Of a DNA stretch of 64,000 nucleotides, positions 17,639-26,910 are shown piece by piece. The position numbers and the translations under genes were made by a program. The notes under the pieces were generated by a model. The model ran no database searches. It was not told where the DNA came from and saw nothing but the letters and a program-made list of their open reading frames with translations. Every line of letters begins with the position of its first letter. The first letter of the stretch is position 1. Source of the DNA: Dyadobacter sp. CECT 9275. Its GTDB lineage: Bacteria; Bacteroidota; Bacteroidia; Cytophagales; Spirosomataceae. The stretch is from positions 3,100,001 to 3,164,000 of the forward strand of contig NZ_CAJRAF010000002.1 in the NCBI RefSeq assembly GCF_907164905.1, read 5' to 3'.

Positions 17639-18994
17639 TTAGGGCCTGATGAGGGTACCGTCAAACTTCCTTACCTGCCAGTTGGATTTGGTGGATATCG
17701 GATATTTGGCAGCCTCCTTTTCGTTGATATCTACCCCTATACCCGGCGCTTCGTTAACAGACATATATCCGTTTTTCATGGTGGGGCATCCCGAGAAAAT
17801 TTCAAGTGTTTTATCATTGAACGACACCGCCTCCTGGATACCAAAATTCCACACAGCCATATCAATGTGGGCATGGGCAGCGTGGCCCACCGGCGATACA
17901 TCACCCGGGCCGTGCCATGCCGTTTTGACATTGAACCATTCGCCCAGCCTGGCTACCTTCATTGCAGGTGTAACGCCGCCGATCTGAGATACGTGAATCC
18001 GAATGTAGTCAAACCACTGATTTACCATAGGTTCCAGAAACTCATTGATATTATTAAAAAGTTCACCCATGGCAAGCGGCACGGTGGTACTGGCACGTAA
18101 CTGCTTGAACCACTTCATATTCTCAGGGGAAAATGGATCTTCAATAAAAAATGGACGGTAGTCTTCCAGCTTTTTGATCATATTGATGGCGTCCATAGGC
18201 TGTACCCTTTCATGGATATCGTGCAGCAGTTCCACTTCTTCCCCGCATCCCTTCCTTACCGCTTCAAACAATAACGGAATTGCTTTCAGATAGGTCCGCT
18301 CATTCATAAAGTTATCGGTTTCACCACCAAAACCGGCCACTTTGAAATCCGGTTTCTGGTCGGTACTTCCAACCGCGCCATAACCGCCTTGCTGGATACG
18401 GATATACTTAAACCCTTTGGCCTGAATGCTTTTAACGCTATCCACTACTTCTTCGGGTGTACGGCCATTGGCATGCGTGTAACACGGCACGGCAAAACGG
18501 GCCTTCCCGCCAAGCAACTGATACAACGGCATTCCGGCGCGCTTTCCTTTGATATCCCACAAGGCCTGATCCAGCCCGCTTAATGCATTGTTAAGCACCG
18601 GGCCGTTTCTCCAGTAGGAGCTCACATAGGCGCTCTGCCACATATCTTCGATATTGTCCACATCCTTGCCCACACAGAATTCGTTGAGATACGTATTAAT
18701 TGCCACCAGCACAACTGCCGCACGTTGTGTAAAAGTAGCACAACCCAATCCGTACAAACCAGGCTCGGTTGTTTCCACCTTCACAACAATCAGGTTGGAG
18801 CCCTGTGGCGCAGTGGCTATGGCCCTCACGCTTTTGATCTTCACAGGAGCCATCCCTTTGGCATATTGCGGCGTACCTTCCCGTTCCCTTGCCTCTGCAT
18901 TGGATATCCCTCCAAACAGCCCCAGTAGTCCGGCAGAAGAACCCAGTCCGATTTTTTTTAAAGTTTCTCTCCGGCTCTGATTTAATTGATCCAT
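17639..18994 (-). CDS. Mannonate dehydratase-like (ManD/RspA type) enolase superfamily protein with a Tat leader
   Basis: 451 residues. A twin-arginine leader begins QSRRETLKKIGLGSSAGLLG (7-26). The barrel has HDIHERV (Asp259, His261), FIEDPFSPENM (Glu285), MGELFNN (Glu311), DYIRIHVSQIGG, WHGPGD (His361) and FGIQE (Glu388), which follow the mannonate dehydratase/starvation-sensing RspA pattern. Expected chemistry is dehydration of D-mannonate or a related acid to 2-keto-3-deoxygluconate. Some ManD-family proteins have very low activity, so the substrate is open. It is the last gene of the susC2-susD2 unit, ended by a strong hairpin, and is the third leader-bearing enolase homolog here. Confidence 0.82.
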   Translation of the reverse strand: MDQLNQSRRETLKKIGLGSSAGLLGLFGGISNAEAREREGTPQYAKGMAPVKIKSVRAIATAPQGSNLIVVKVETTEPGLYGLGCATFTQRAAVVLVAINTYLNEFCVGKDVDNIEDMWQSAYVSSYWRNGPVLNNALSGLDQALWDIKGKRAGMPLYQLLGGKARFAVPCYTHANGRTPEEVVDSVKSIQAKGFKYIRIQQGGYGAVGSTDQKPDFKVAGFGGETDNFMNERTYLKAIPLLFEAVRKGCGEEVELLHDIHERVQPMDAINMIKKLEDYRPFFIEDPFSPENMKWFKQLRASTTVPLAMGELFNNINEFLEPMVNQWFDYIRIHVSQIGGVTPAMKVARLGEWFNVKTAWHGPGDVSPVGHAAHAHIDMAVWNFGIQEAVSFNDKTLEIFSGCPTMKNGYMSVNEAPGIGVDINEKEAAKYPISTKSNWQVRKFDGTLIRP

Positions 18995-19050
18995 AAATAG
19001 AAATTTAAGGTTAAGATTTTAATAATAAGCTTGGGTACAAAGAGTCCTAC

Positions 19051-20595
19051 CTACTTTTTATCCCACCAGACGCGCGTTTCAATCGTGTTAGCGCCCTGGC
19101 GGGTATTGGCTTCGTTCAGGTTCTGAAGGTTGACAATAATTTCACTGTCAGGATAAGGCATTCTTCGAATGAAATTCTCTGTTTTTAATTCGGAACCCGG
19201 ATATGGATTTTTCGCCAGGGTGGGAAAACCGCTTCTGCGGAAATTAGCGAACAGCTCGTTGCCATCCAGAAAAGCCGCCACCCAGTATTGGGTATTGATC
19301 TGATCGAGCGCCTTGCTGTCGTCCAGGGGATGTGCAGCAAGATAGGCCTGGATAGCATCCTCTTTGATCGCTGCGTTTGCATCATATTGGGCCATTTGTT
19401 CCAGATGCGCCCTCACTCCTTTTGTAAAATAGTCCGAGGCCTTACCTGTCACCCAACCTCTTACCGCGGCTTCGGCCAGTAAAAGCTGATTTTGTGCATA
19501 GGTAACATGAAATTCGGGGGCATCCAGCTTAAGGACAGTTGACAGGTTAATCTGGCTAAAATCCCACAGACTAGCTACACCGTACTGACCCAGAATGGTA
19601 TTGATCGATACATCGTTGTATCCCATGGGCATTCCTATCTGCACCTTTGGGTCTGAGGATGCGCGGGCTGCTACTTGCTCAGGACCGCCCTTGGCACCTA
19701 CGTAACGTACCGCCATGACCGGCAAGCGCGGATCATTGTTTTCTTTAAGATAGTTTACAAAGGGAGCGGCCAGATAAAAGTTTGTTTTTTCCCTGGCCGC
19801 CAGGTGATTCGCTATATAGTTGTTGTATATCGCCGTGTGGCGGATCATGGAGTTATCACTGTTGGATTCAAACAGTCCGCCCGCCACCGCTTTTGCTACG
19901 TAAGTCTGAGCCGTTGCAGGATCCACTTTGGTGAGCCTCATGGCCGCCCGGAGCATCAGGGAATAACCCAGTTTTTTCCATCTTGTCACATTCCCACCAT
20001 ACAGAATATCTGTCGTAACGGCTGCCTGGGAAGTATTCAGTGCTGCCGAAGCCTCTTCCAGTTCCTTCAGGATATCTTTATAAATAGCCTGCTGGGGGTC
20101 ATACTTCGGACTGATGACTTCACTGATATATCCCTGTCCCGCTTCAAAATAGGGGATATCACCATAGGTATCCGTCAGAATCATAAATGCGTACGCTTTC
20201 CAAATCCTGGCCGAATTGTAAATATTGGACTGCAAAGGATCTTCTTTTGTCTGATCCACAACGGCCACCAGTTGTTTGACCACATTCCGGTAAAAATTCA
20301 CCCATACCAGAGGAGTGTTACTATTGTTGAACTGGTTGTAGTTCCCTCCCGACAGCGAGCTCCCGTACGGCGTAATAACCTGCTGCACAATACCGAAATT
20401 ATAACACAGCATCCCGAGTGTGGAAACCCCGTCAAGATAGGTGGTACTGATAATGGCTTTGTTCAGGATCAGTGAAGGCGCCAGTGAAGTGGGGTCAACC
20501 TTGTTGGTATTAATTTCGTCGAACCCTTTATCACAACCGGAAAGCAGACTCATTGAAATCAGCAAACCGAAGAAATATTTTAGATTAGTTCTCAT
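19051..20595 (-). CDS. SusD/RagB family lipoprotein (SusD2)
   Basis: 514 residues. A lipoprotein signal ends in SLLSGC with Cys21. The mature start, DKGFDEINTNKVDPTSL, marks the SusD-like subgroup whose members begin FDEINTNPN. The TPR-like helical region includes YNSARIWKAYAFMILTDTYG. The C-terminal part has PEFHVTYAQNQLLLAEAAV and ends in a conserved RVWWDKK. It is the surface ligand-binding partner of SusC2, encoded 24 bases upstream. Belonging to a different SusD subgroup than SusD1 suggests that the two pairs take up different ligands. Confidence 0.92.
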   Translation of the reverse strand: MRTNLKYFFGLLISMSLLSGCDKGFDEINTNKVDPTSLAPSLILNKAIISTTYLDGVSTLGMLCYNFGIVQQVITPYGSSLSGGNYNQFNNSNTPLVWVNFYRNVVKQLVAVVDQTKEDPLQSNIYNSARIWKAYAFMILTDTYGDIPYFEAGQGYISEVISPKYDPQQAIYKDILKELEEASAALNTSQAAVTTDILYGGNVTRWKKLGYSLMLRAAMRLTKVDPATAQTYVAKAVAGGLFESNSDNSMIRHTAIYNNYIANHLAAREKTNFYLAAPFVNYLKENNDPRLPVMAVRYVGAKGGPEQVAARASSDPKVQIGMPMGYNDVSINTILGQYGVASLWDFSQINLSTVLKLDAPEFHVTYAQNQLLLAEAAVRGWVTGKASDYFTKGVRAHLEQMAQYDANAAIKEDAIQAYLAAHPLDDSKALDQINTQYWVAAFLDGNELFANFRRSGFPTLAKNPYPGSELKTENFIRRMPYPDSEIIVNLQNLNEANTRQGANTIETRVWWDKK

Positions 20596-20619
20596 ATTTC
20601 AGACCTAAGATGTTGATTG

Positions 20620-23600
20620 TTAAAACTGCAAATTGAGATTGAATCCTATACTCCGGGTAGGTGGCAACCCTGGCCAGAAGTCCAACCCGGCGTTATTGTC
20701 CGAAGAGTTAAGTACCTCCTCAGGATCCATATTTTCCGTCCATTTTTTTATGATCAGTACATTGTTGGCTACGGCACTCAATCTCAGTCCTTTTACAAAG
20801 GTTTTTTCAGGTAACAGTTTGCCCAGGTCATAGCTGAGCGTTAGCTGGCGCAGTTTCCAGAATCCCGCATTCGATACAAAATCCTCGTTGATGCCCAAGG
20901 GGTTGATCGACTCGTAAAAGGGCTGCACAGCTGCTTTGGTTTTATTTACTTCACCATCAGGATTAACACCGTTTCCAATCACATATCCTTCTGCACGGCC
21001 GGGCAGCGTCCTTTTCGATAAACCGTGGCGCATGTAATTGATATTCCTTCCGGCTATCATTTTATACCCCAATTTAAAATCGATCAACGCCGACAGCATG
21101 ATTCCCTTATATGTAAAGGTGTTGGTAATACCACCAAAATACTTTGGCAACGCATTTCCGACATTTCTTAAAGTATTGTTTCTGAGCGGCATACCACTGT
21201 TTTTATCAAATACCTGCCGTCCTTGTGCGTCACGCAGATAGGTAAAAGTATAGAGCTGCCCTATGGGCTTCCCTACCACCTCGTTCAAAGTTCTGCCACC
21301 TCCGCCGCCAACTGTAATGACGGTATCTTTGTCCGCCAGACCCAGTTTCAGGACTTTGGAAGTGTTATAGGACGCATTCATAGTGACATCCCACCGGAAC
21401 GACTTCGTATTCACCGGAGATACGGACAACAACATCTCGATTCCCTGGTTCTTGCTACGGCCCACGTTAATCAGTTTGCTGGTATAGGACGAAGCGTCCG
21501 AAATCTGTGCAGCAAGGATCTGATCTTCTGTAATTTTGTGATAATAAGTAAAATCAAATCCAACCTGATTATTAAATAACTTCAGTTCCAGCCCCGCCTC
21601 CGTCTCTTTTACGCGCAGCGGACGTAAGTTTTTATTAGGAACCGTCGAAGCATTGATACCTCCCACCGGAACCAGCTGCCCCGATGGATTAGGAAATGAA
21701 TTATTATCAACCGAATAATATAATGCGTTGGAATAGGGCGCCACATTATCCGACCCCACCTGTGCATAGGCGGCCCTCAGTTTTCCGAAAGTTAACCATA
21801 CAGGCAAGCTTGAGAATGCCTGTGAAAAAATAAAACTACCTGTAACAGAAGGATATAGTATACTCCTGTTGGCTGGTGCAAGGGTAGAGAACCAGTCGTT
21901 ACGGGCGGTGATATTCAAATACAAAAACTCTTTATAGGAAATGGTGGCCGCTCCAAACAGCGAATTAATCTTCTTTTCTGACAAACTGTATAATGGGTTT
22001 TTCACACGCCCATTCATAACTGTATACAGCCCGGGTTGAATAAAATCCTGCACGGTTACACTGTTGTAGTCCATCCGCGCATAGCGCTGGTTACCTCCCA
22101 GCGTAACATCCAGGCCAATATTGCCAAAGTTATGATTTCCTCCCAGGATAAAATCAAGGTTTCTCTCAGTATTCCGTCTCACATCCTGTGTGAATGAGCC
22201 ATTTACATAACCAACAGGCGCTTTGGCAATCGGTGCGTAACCATTGGGAATGTTATAATCCTGGCCGCGTACATAAAAATCTTGCGCAATCCTTCCCTGA
22301 AGATAAAGCCAGTTTGTGAACTGATACCTGAGCGCAACATTACCGAACAGCCTGTCGCGGACAATATTTTCAAAGTGGTGGCTCAGCGAGTAATAAGGGT
22401 TGTTACGGACCAGGAACCTGGCAAACGAAAACTCGTCTCCATTAGGAAGCGTCTGATTATCCTTCAGAGCCTGGAATGGCATCGAATTGGCCAGGGTAAA
22501 AATCACTGTAGAAGTAGCAAAATCCTGGGTGTCCAGCTGTGGCGGATTTACATTTTTCTCTTTGGAATAATTGATATTACCAGTAGCCGTCAGCCTTTTG
22601 GAGATGTTCTGGCTAAAACCCAGGTTGATCACTTTTTTATTAAATGTATTATTTTCTACAATACCCTTGTTATCCGTGTTGGATAGGGAAAGACTAAATC
22701 CGCCGTTCGGGCCATTGTTGGACACCGTTACGGTATTGGTCAGATTGGTCCCAACCCGGTAAAATTGTTTCACCCTGTTATACACCGGTTCATAAGGATA
22801 TTCCTTATTGTCGAAAAGAATCTGTTTCATCCCAGGCTCAAATTTTTCCCCGAAACTCCATACACCAGAGCTGGGAAAGGCGGTGGTAGGTCTTTTCCCT
22901 CCCTCACCCTGACCATATTCATACTGAAAATCAGTAAAATCAAGCGGCGTATCGGTCGTAAAATTCATATTATAACTTACGCCAAGCCCGTTGCCGCTGC
23001 CTCTGGTTTTGGTAGTGATCATCACCACGCCATCTTTGGCACGGGAGCCGTAAAGTGCAGCCGCCGTTGCTCCCTTGAGTACCGTCATGGATTCAATATC
23101 ATCAGGGTTAATACTGGACAATCCGTCTCCTCCATCCGATGAATTTGCTGAACGTTGCCCGTAATCTCCTCCGCCTGCAAAATTGGAATTATCAATAGGA
23201 ACCCCGTTTACCACAATCAGGGGGCTGTTTTGGCCGCTAAAAGATGACTGCCCACGGATACGGATCTTGGCGGTTCCGCCTGGGCCCGTTGAAAGAGAAG
23301 AAATATTGACCCCCGCCATTTTCCCCTGCAAACCACTTAACACATTGGGAGAGCGGTTGGTAGAGATCTGATCCGCGTTTACGGTGGCTGTGGCATAACC
23401 CAGTGTTTTTGCTTCACGTTTGATGCCTAATGCAGTCACAACTACTTCTGTCAGGTTCTTTTCTTCCTGAACCATCTGAATATCCAGAACCGATCGGTTA
23501 TTGACGGCTACGGTCTGGCTGACATAACCGATAAATGAAAACACGAGAGAGCCGCCGGAAGGAACACTGATCGAATATTTCCCATCAATATCCGTTACTG

Positions 23601-23751
23601 TTCCCTGAGAGGTGCCCAGGACTAAAATGTTAACACCCGGCAACGATTCATCCAACCCGGTAACCTTGCCCGTTACCGTGATATTCTGAGCCCGGAGGGT
23701 GCTGGTTCCAACTAACAGGAAAAGAAAAGTTAGCTTTAAAATTTTTTCCAT
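20620..23751 (-). CDS. SusC/RagA family TonB-dependent outer-membrane transporter (SusC2)
   Basis: 1043 residues from the ATG at 23751 (MEKILKLTFLFLLVGTSTLR), which gives a clean signal peptide. The longer in-frame start at 23934 would add an unrelated hydrophobic segment. After the signal come the carboxypeptidase-regulatory-like domain (VTGKVTGLDESLPGVNILV), the plug (VVVTALGIKREAKTLGYA, then SPLIVVNGVP) and the barrel ending NLNLQF. It energises uptake through TonB together with SusD2. Two CG-centred palindromes 256-424 bases upstream imply control by a LacI-type regulator. Confidence 0.93.
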   Translation of the reverse strand: MEKILKLTFLFLLVGTSTLRAQNITVTGKVTGLDESLPGVNILVLGTSQGTVTDIDGKYSISVPSGGSLVFSFIGYVSQTVAVNNRSVLDIQMVQEEKNLTEVVVTALGIKREAKTLGYATATVNADQISTNRSPNVLSGLQGKMAGVNISSLSTGPGGTAKIRIRGQSSFSGQNSPLIVVNGVPIDNSNFAGGGDYGQRSANSSDGGDGLSSINPDDIESMTVLKGATAAALYGSRAKDGVVMITTKTRGSGNGLGVSYNMNFTTDTPLDFTDFQYEYGQGEGGKRPTTAFPSSGVWSFGEKFEPGMKQILFDNKEYPYEPVYNRVKQFYRVGTNLTNTVTVSNNGPNGGFSLSLSNTDNKGIVENNTFNKKVINLGFSQNISKRLTATGNINYSKEKNVNPPQLDTQDFATSTVIFTLANSMPFQALKDNQTLPNGDEFSFARFLVRNNPYYSLSHHFENIVRDRLFGNVALRYQFTNWLYLQGRIAQDFYVRGQDYNIPNGYAPIAKAPVGYVNGSFTQDVRRNTERNLDFILGGNHNFGNIGLDVTLGGNQRYARMDYNSVTVQDFIQPGLYTVMNGRVKNPLYSLSEKKINSLFGAATISYKEFLYLNITARNDWFSTLAPANRSILYPSVTGSFIFSQAFSSLPVWLTFGKLRAAYAQVGSDNVAPYSNALYYSVDNNSFPNPSGQLVPVGGINASTVPNKNLRPLRVKETEAGLELKLFNNQVGFDFTYYHKITEDQILAAQISDASSYTSKLINVGRSKNQGIEMLLSVSPVNTKSFRWDVTMNASYNTSKVLKLGLADKDTVITVGGGGGRTLNEVVGKPIGQLYTFTYLRDAQGRQVFDKNSGMPLRNNTLRNVGNALPKYFGGITNTFTYKGIMLSALIDFKLGYKMIAGRNINYMRHGLSKRTLPGRAEGYVIGNGVNPDGEVNKTKAAVQPFYESINPLGINEDFVSNAGFWKLRQLTLSYDLGKLLPEKTFVKGLRLSAVANNVLIIKKWTENMDPEEVLNSSDNNAGLDFWPGLPPTRSIGFNLNLQF

Positions 23752-24006
23752 AGTACGAGCATTAGAGGTGAATAAGAAAGAAATCCGAATCAAGAAAATT
23801 AGAAATAGTACCAAAAGAACGAAATAGTATATACGTAATACGTTATCGAACACACAAGTATTCTCCGGGACTTTCCGCAGTAAAAAAATGATCTGAAAAC
23901 CCGGCATCTCCTTAAACTCTCCGAATCCCCCCAACTAAAATAGCAGCCGGAAATGCGCCTGTATCCAGGCCGCGAGTATCTCACAAACCCTACACATCTT
24001 TATTAT

Positions 24007-24022
24007 GCTTAATCGTTTAAGC
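24007..24022. promoter_or_regulatory. LacI-type operator upstream of susC2 (proximal)
   Basis: GCTTAATCGTTTAAGC: six-base arms (GCTTAA/TTAAGC) are perfect around the centre TCGT. It shares the TTAATCG half-site with the operators flanking lacI. Confidence 0.5.
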
Positions 24023-24159
24023 AATGAATTTTAATTTTTATGAGCTCAAAAAAACTGAACTCAGGTATCAATTAATTATTAGTTGAAAAATGCAGTAGTA
24101 TAAATAGCAAAAAAAACCTCCTGTCCGAATGTAGAAAATAACAGGCCTCCCAAAAGTAA

Positions 24160-24175
24160 GTTTAAACGTTTAAAC
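24160..24175. promoter_or_regulatory. LacI-type operator upstream of susC2 (distal)
   Basis: Perfect 16-base palindrome GTTTAAACGTTTAAAC, CG-centred. It lies 138 bases from the end of the proximal site. The spacing would allow looping by a tetrameric regulator, but this is inference. Confidence 0.5.
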
Positions 24176-24243
24176 AAAAAAATATTTCCACAATTATTTT
24201 TATATTTTTTCTTCAAATAGCCCTAAAAATTACCTATGCCCGC

Positions 24244-24277
24244 AAAAAAAAGCCCGACAGGTAATTTCCTGCCGGGC
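24244..24277 (-). terminator. Terminator of the iorAB-like pair
   Basis: Ten-position stem GCCCGACAGG/CCTGCCGGGC with one A/C mismatch and a 6-base loop. On the minus strand it is followed by eight T. It lies 25 bases after the large-subunit stop. Confidence 0.85.
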
Positions 24278-24301
24278 CTCGTGACTGTCGAATATCAATT
24301 C

Positions 24302-26446
24302 TTAGGAAAGGCCCTTGAACGAGTCTTCCTGTGTAAATGGCTGATTTCTTAATCGCTGCTTAGTGGCCTTATAAAAAGCATTCGCTATGGCAGCCCCCGT
24401 AGGCGGCAGGGCTGGTTCGCCAAGCCCGGTAGGAGATATCCCATTATCCACAAAATGCACCTCCACTTCCGGAATTTCATTCATCCTGATCAGACGGAAA
24501 CCATTAAAATTGCTCTGGTCGGGTGCACCATCTTTAAACGTAAGGTTCCCGTACATGGCATGCCCCATACCATCCACCACGCCTCCTCTTACCTGCTGTA
24601 ACGAACCGCTTTTATTGATAACAATTCCGCAGTCTACAGCAGCTACTATGTTTTTCAGTACCGGTTTCCCCTTTTCCATTATCACCTCGCCCACCTGTGC
24701 CACATAAGACCTGTGTGAAAAGTAAACGCTAAATCCCTGGTAAACTCCCTTTTTCTTGCCCCAGTTACTTTTTTCAGCTGCCATTTTTATAATGGCTATC
24801 ATGCGGTCAATATCATATTTGATCGCACCGGCGGGCAATTTCTTAGCCTTTTCCAGTAATTCCAGACGGAATTGTACCGGATCCTTTCCAGCCGCTTCTG
24901 CTATCTCGTCCAGAAATGCCTGCTCGGCATACGCCAGAAAATTGGTGATCGGTGCACGCCATGGACCGGTGGTAATGGGTGATTTATGTTCTACCGAATC
25001 AATCAGGAGGTTATCCACTGCACCTGAAGGGAAATTATCCTCGCGTGTTGAATTACCTGAATTCATACCCACGCCCCTCAGCTTGTAGCCTATCAGCTGA
25101 CCCGACGCATCAAGCGCTGCCTCAAACCGATACCTGACCGCAGGCCGGTAAGTACCGCCTGTCATATCATCTTCACGGGTCCACATTACTTTTACAGGTG
25201 CCTTCACCAGCTTGGATACATGCGCAGCTTCTGTTACAAAATCCGCAGCAAGCCTCCTTCCGAAGCCTCCTCCCTGCCGGGTTATTTCCACAGTGATTTT
25301 TTCTTTGGGAAATCCTGTTATTTTCGACACCTCGTCTCGTGCCCGATCGGGAGTTTGCGTTGGGCCAACCAGTTCCACTCCGTCTTCTCTCACATGCGCA
25401 AAGAAGTTCATGGGTTCAAGCGGGCTATGCGGCAAAAACGGGCATTGATACTCGGCCTTAATGACCTTTGCGGCGTTTTTAAATGCGGCATCGGCATCAC
25501 CATCCTTACGTCGGACAGTTGCCTCACCATGATCAAGTAATTCTTTAAAAATCCGGTTATGATCCGCTGAGCTTTCCAGATCGGCGGCCTTTTCATATTC
25601 TATTTTTACCGCCTCCCTCGCTTTTTTCACCTGCCAGGTAGATTTTCCCACAACAGCAACGCTGTTTTCGAAAGTCACCACATCCACAATACCCGGCATT
25701 GCTTTCGCGGCAGTGGCATCCACCGATTTTAACTTCAGACCAAAAGCCTTTGGCCGCTGGATCTGAGCGAATAGCATACCTTCTTTATAAACATCCAAGC
25801 CGAACAGGGGTTTGCCTGTAAAGATATTCTGGTTATCCACATTTTTAACCGACTGCCCGATAAGCCTAAAATCCTTTTCATTTTTGAGAGTGATCTCTTT
25901 GGGGGCCGTCAGCCCGGATGCATCCACGGCCAGTTGCCCATAGGTAAATGACCGCCCTGATGTTTTGTGAAGTACTTTACCGTTGTCCGTCGTGATTTCA
26001 GAAACCGGAACTTTCCAGCGCGCAGCCGCCGCTTCGACCAGAAGGAATCTGGCCATGGCCCCAGCCTTACGTAACCGCTCCCAGGAATGTGGTACAGCGC
26101 CACTACCGCCGGTTACCTGGCGTTCAAATTTGGAATTATCCAGATTTCCCTGAACCGTTTTTACCATTTTCCAGTCTGCGTCCAGCTCTTCGGCCACAAC
26201 CATCGGAAAAGCAGTTTTAATCCCCTGCCCTATTTCCGGATTCGGGGATACGATCGTGATGATGTTGTCAGTACCAATGGAGAGATAACTGTTAAAATTA
26301 ACCATCCCTGCTGCAATAGCCTGCCCGTTCACCACAACTGGCGCAGCGGCCGATGCGGACCAGTTAAATCCCAGAAAGAGGCCCCCGCCTGCGGCCGCGG
26401 CAAGCTTCATAAAATCTCTTCTTGAAGTTTGTTCTATGTTCTGCAT
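24302..26446 (-). CDS. Molybdopterin-binding subunit, xanthine dehydrogenase family (isoquinoline 1-oxidoreductase beta/aldehyde oxidase type)
   Basis: 714 residues. A twin-arginine leader begins TSRRDFMKLAAAAGGGLFLG (7-26), so the folded cofactor-loaded enzyme is exported. The body carries the cofactor-binding segments ITRQGGGFGRRLAADFVTEA, TGPWRAP, VRGGVVDGMGHAMYGNLTF and, near the end, GLGEPALPPTGAAIANAF with the conserved glutamate. This is the IorB-like class, which works with a small 2Fe-2S subunit and lacks an FAD subunit. It oxidises an aldehyde or heterocycle by hydroxylation. Its stop is followed by a good terminator, so the pair forms its own unit. The substrate is unknown; a role in sugar-aldehyde oxidation is only suggested by the neighbours. 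Confidence 0.87.
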   Translation of the reverse strand: MQNIEQTSRRDFMKLAAAAGGGLFLGFNWSASAAAPVVVNGQAIAAGMVNFNSYLSIGTDNIITIVSPNPEIGQGIKTAFPMVVAEELDADWKMVKTVQGNLDNSKFERQVTGGSGAVPHSWERLRKAGAMARFLLVEAAAARWKVPVSEITTDNGKVLHKTSGRSFTYGQLAVDASGLTAPKEITLKNEKDFRLIGQSVKNVDNQNIFTGKPLFGLDVYKEGMLFAQIQRPKAFGLKLKSVDATAAKAMPGIVDVVTFENSVAVVGKSTWQVKKAREAVKIEYEKAADLESSADHNRIFKELLDHGEATVRRKDGDADAAFKNAAKVIKAEYQCPFLPHSPLEPMNFFAHVREDGVELVGPTQTPDRARDEVSKITGFPKEKITVEITRQGGGFGRRLAADFVTEAAHVSKLVKAPVKVMWTREDDMTGGTYRPAVRYRFEAALDASGQLIGYKLRGVGMNSGNSTREDNFPSGAVDNLLIDSVEHKSPITTGPWRAPITNFLAYAEQAFLDEIAEAAGKDPVQFRLELLEKAKKLPAGAIKYDIDRMIAIIKMAAEKSNWGKKKGVYQGFSVYFSHRSYVAQVGEVIMEKGKPVLKNIVAAVDCGIVINKSGSLQQVRGGVVDGMGHAMYGNLTFKDGAPDQSNFNGFRLIRMNEIPEVEVHFVDNGISPTGLGEPALPPTGAAIANAFYKATKQRLRNQPFTQEDSFKGLS

Positions 26447-26448
26447 GG

Positions 26449-26910
26449 TTATTTGGATTTGGAGGCTGCTACTTTTACCGCTTCACGAATACGATGATAT
26501 GTCCCGCACCGGCAGAGATTCCCACTCATGGTAGCTACAATTTCTTCGTCCGTAGGTTTTGGTTTCTCTTTCAGTAAGGCTGCTGCTGTCATGATCTGCC
26601 CCGCCTGGCAGTAACCGCATTGTGCCACATCCACTTCATCCCAGGCCTTTTGCACCGGATGATCTCCCTTTTCTGATAACCCTTCGATGGTCGTCACTTT
26701 TGATTTACCCACTGCTGACACTGGCAGCACACAGGAGCGAACTGCCTTCCCGTCCAAATGAACCGTGCAGGCTCCGCACTGTGCAATTCCACAGCCGAAT
26801 TTAGTACCTACCAATCCCAGGTTGTCCCGAAGTACCCATAGTAAGGGGGTATCTCCCTCAATGTCGGCCTGATAGGCGCGGTTGTTAATTGAAAGTTTGA
26901 ATAATGCCAT
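26449..26910 (-). CDS. 2Fe-2S subunit of the molybdenum hydroxylase (IorA-like)
   Basis: 153 residues, the normal size of the small subunit. Two iron-sulfur sites are visible. The plant-ferredoxin-type site uses Cys40, Cys45 and Cys48 ([11 protein letters not shown]) plus Cys60. The helical-domain site uses Cys98, Cys101, Cys133 and Cys135 ([17 protein letters not shown]). It passes electrons from the molybdenum centre of the large subunit, whose gene starts 2 bases downstream. It has no leader of its own and would be carried across by the Tat signal of its partner, as known for this family. Confidence 0.92.
   Translation of the reverse strand: MALFKLSINNRAYQADIEGDTPLLWVLRDNLGLVGTKFGCGIAQCGACTVHLDGKAVRSCVLPVSAVGKSKVTTIEGLSEKGDHPVQKAWDEVDVAQCGYCQAGQIMTAAALLKEKPKPTDEEIVATMSGNLCRCGTYHRIREAVKVAASKSK

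Larger units (their letters stand above)
23752..24301. other. Regulatory intergenic region upstream of susC2
   Basis: About 550 bases without a gene. It holds the terminator of the molybdenum-enzyme pair at its right end and two LacI-type palindromes. An imperfect AT-rich inverted repeat lies around 24068-24085. The susC2 promoter should be here, probably between the palindromes and the start codon, but I could not fix its -7 element. Confidence 0.5.

Noticed and set aside
19675..20475. 266-codon plus-strand frame opposite susD2
   Set aside because: Shadow of a clear SusD gene; no domain visible.
23752..23934. Upstream extension of SusC2
   Set aside because: The extra residues form an unrelated hydrophobic segment, and the downstream ATG gives a proper signal peptide.
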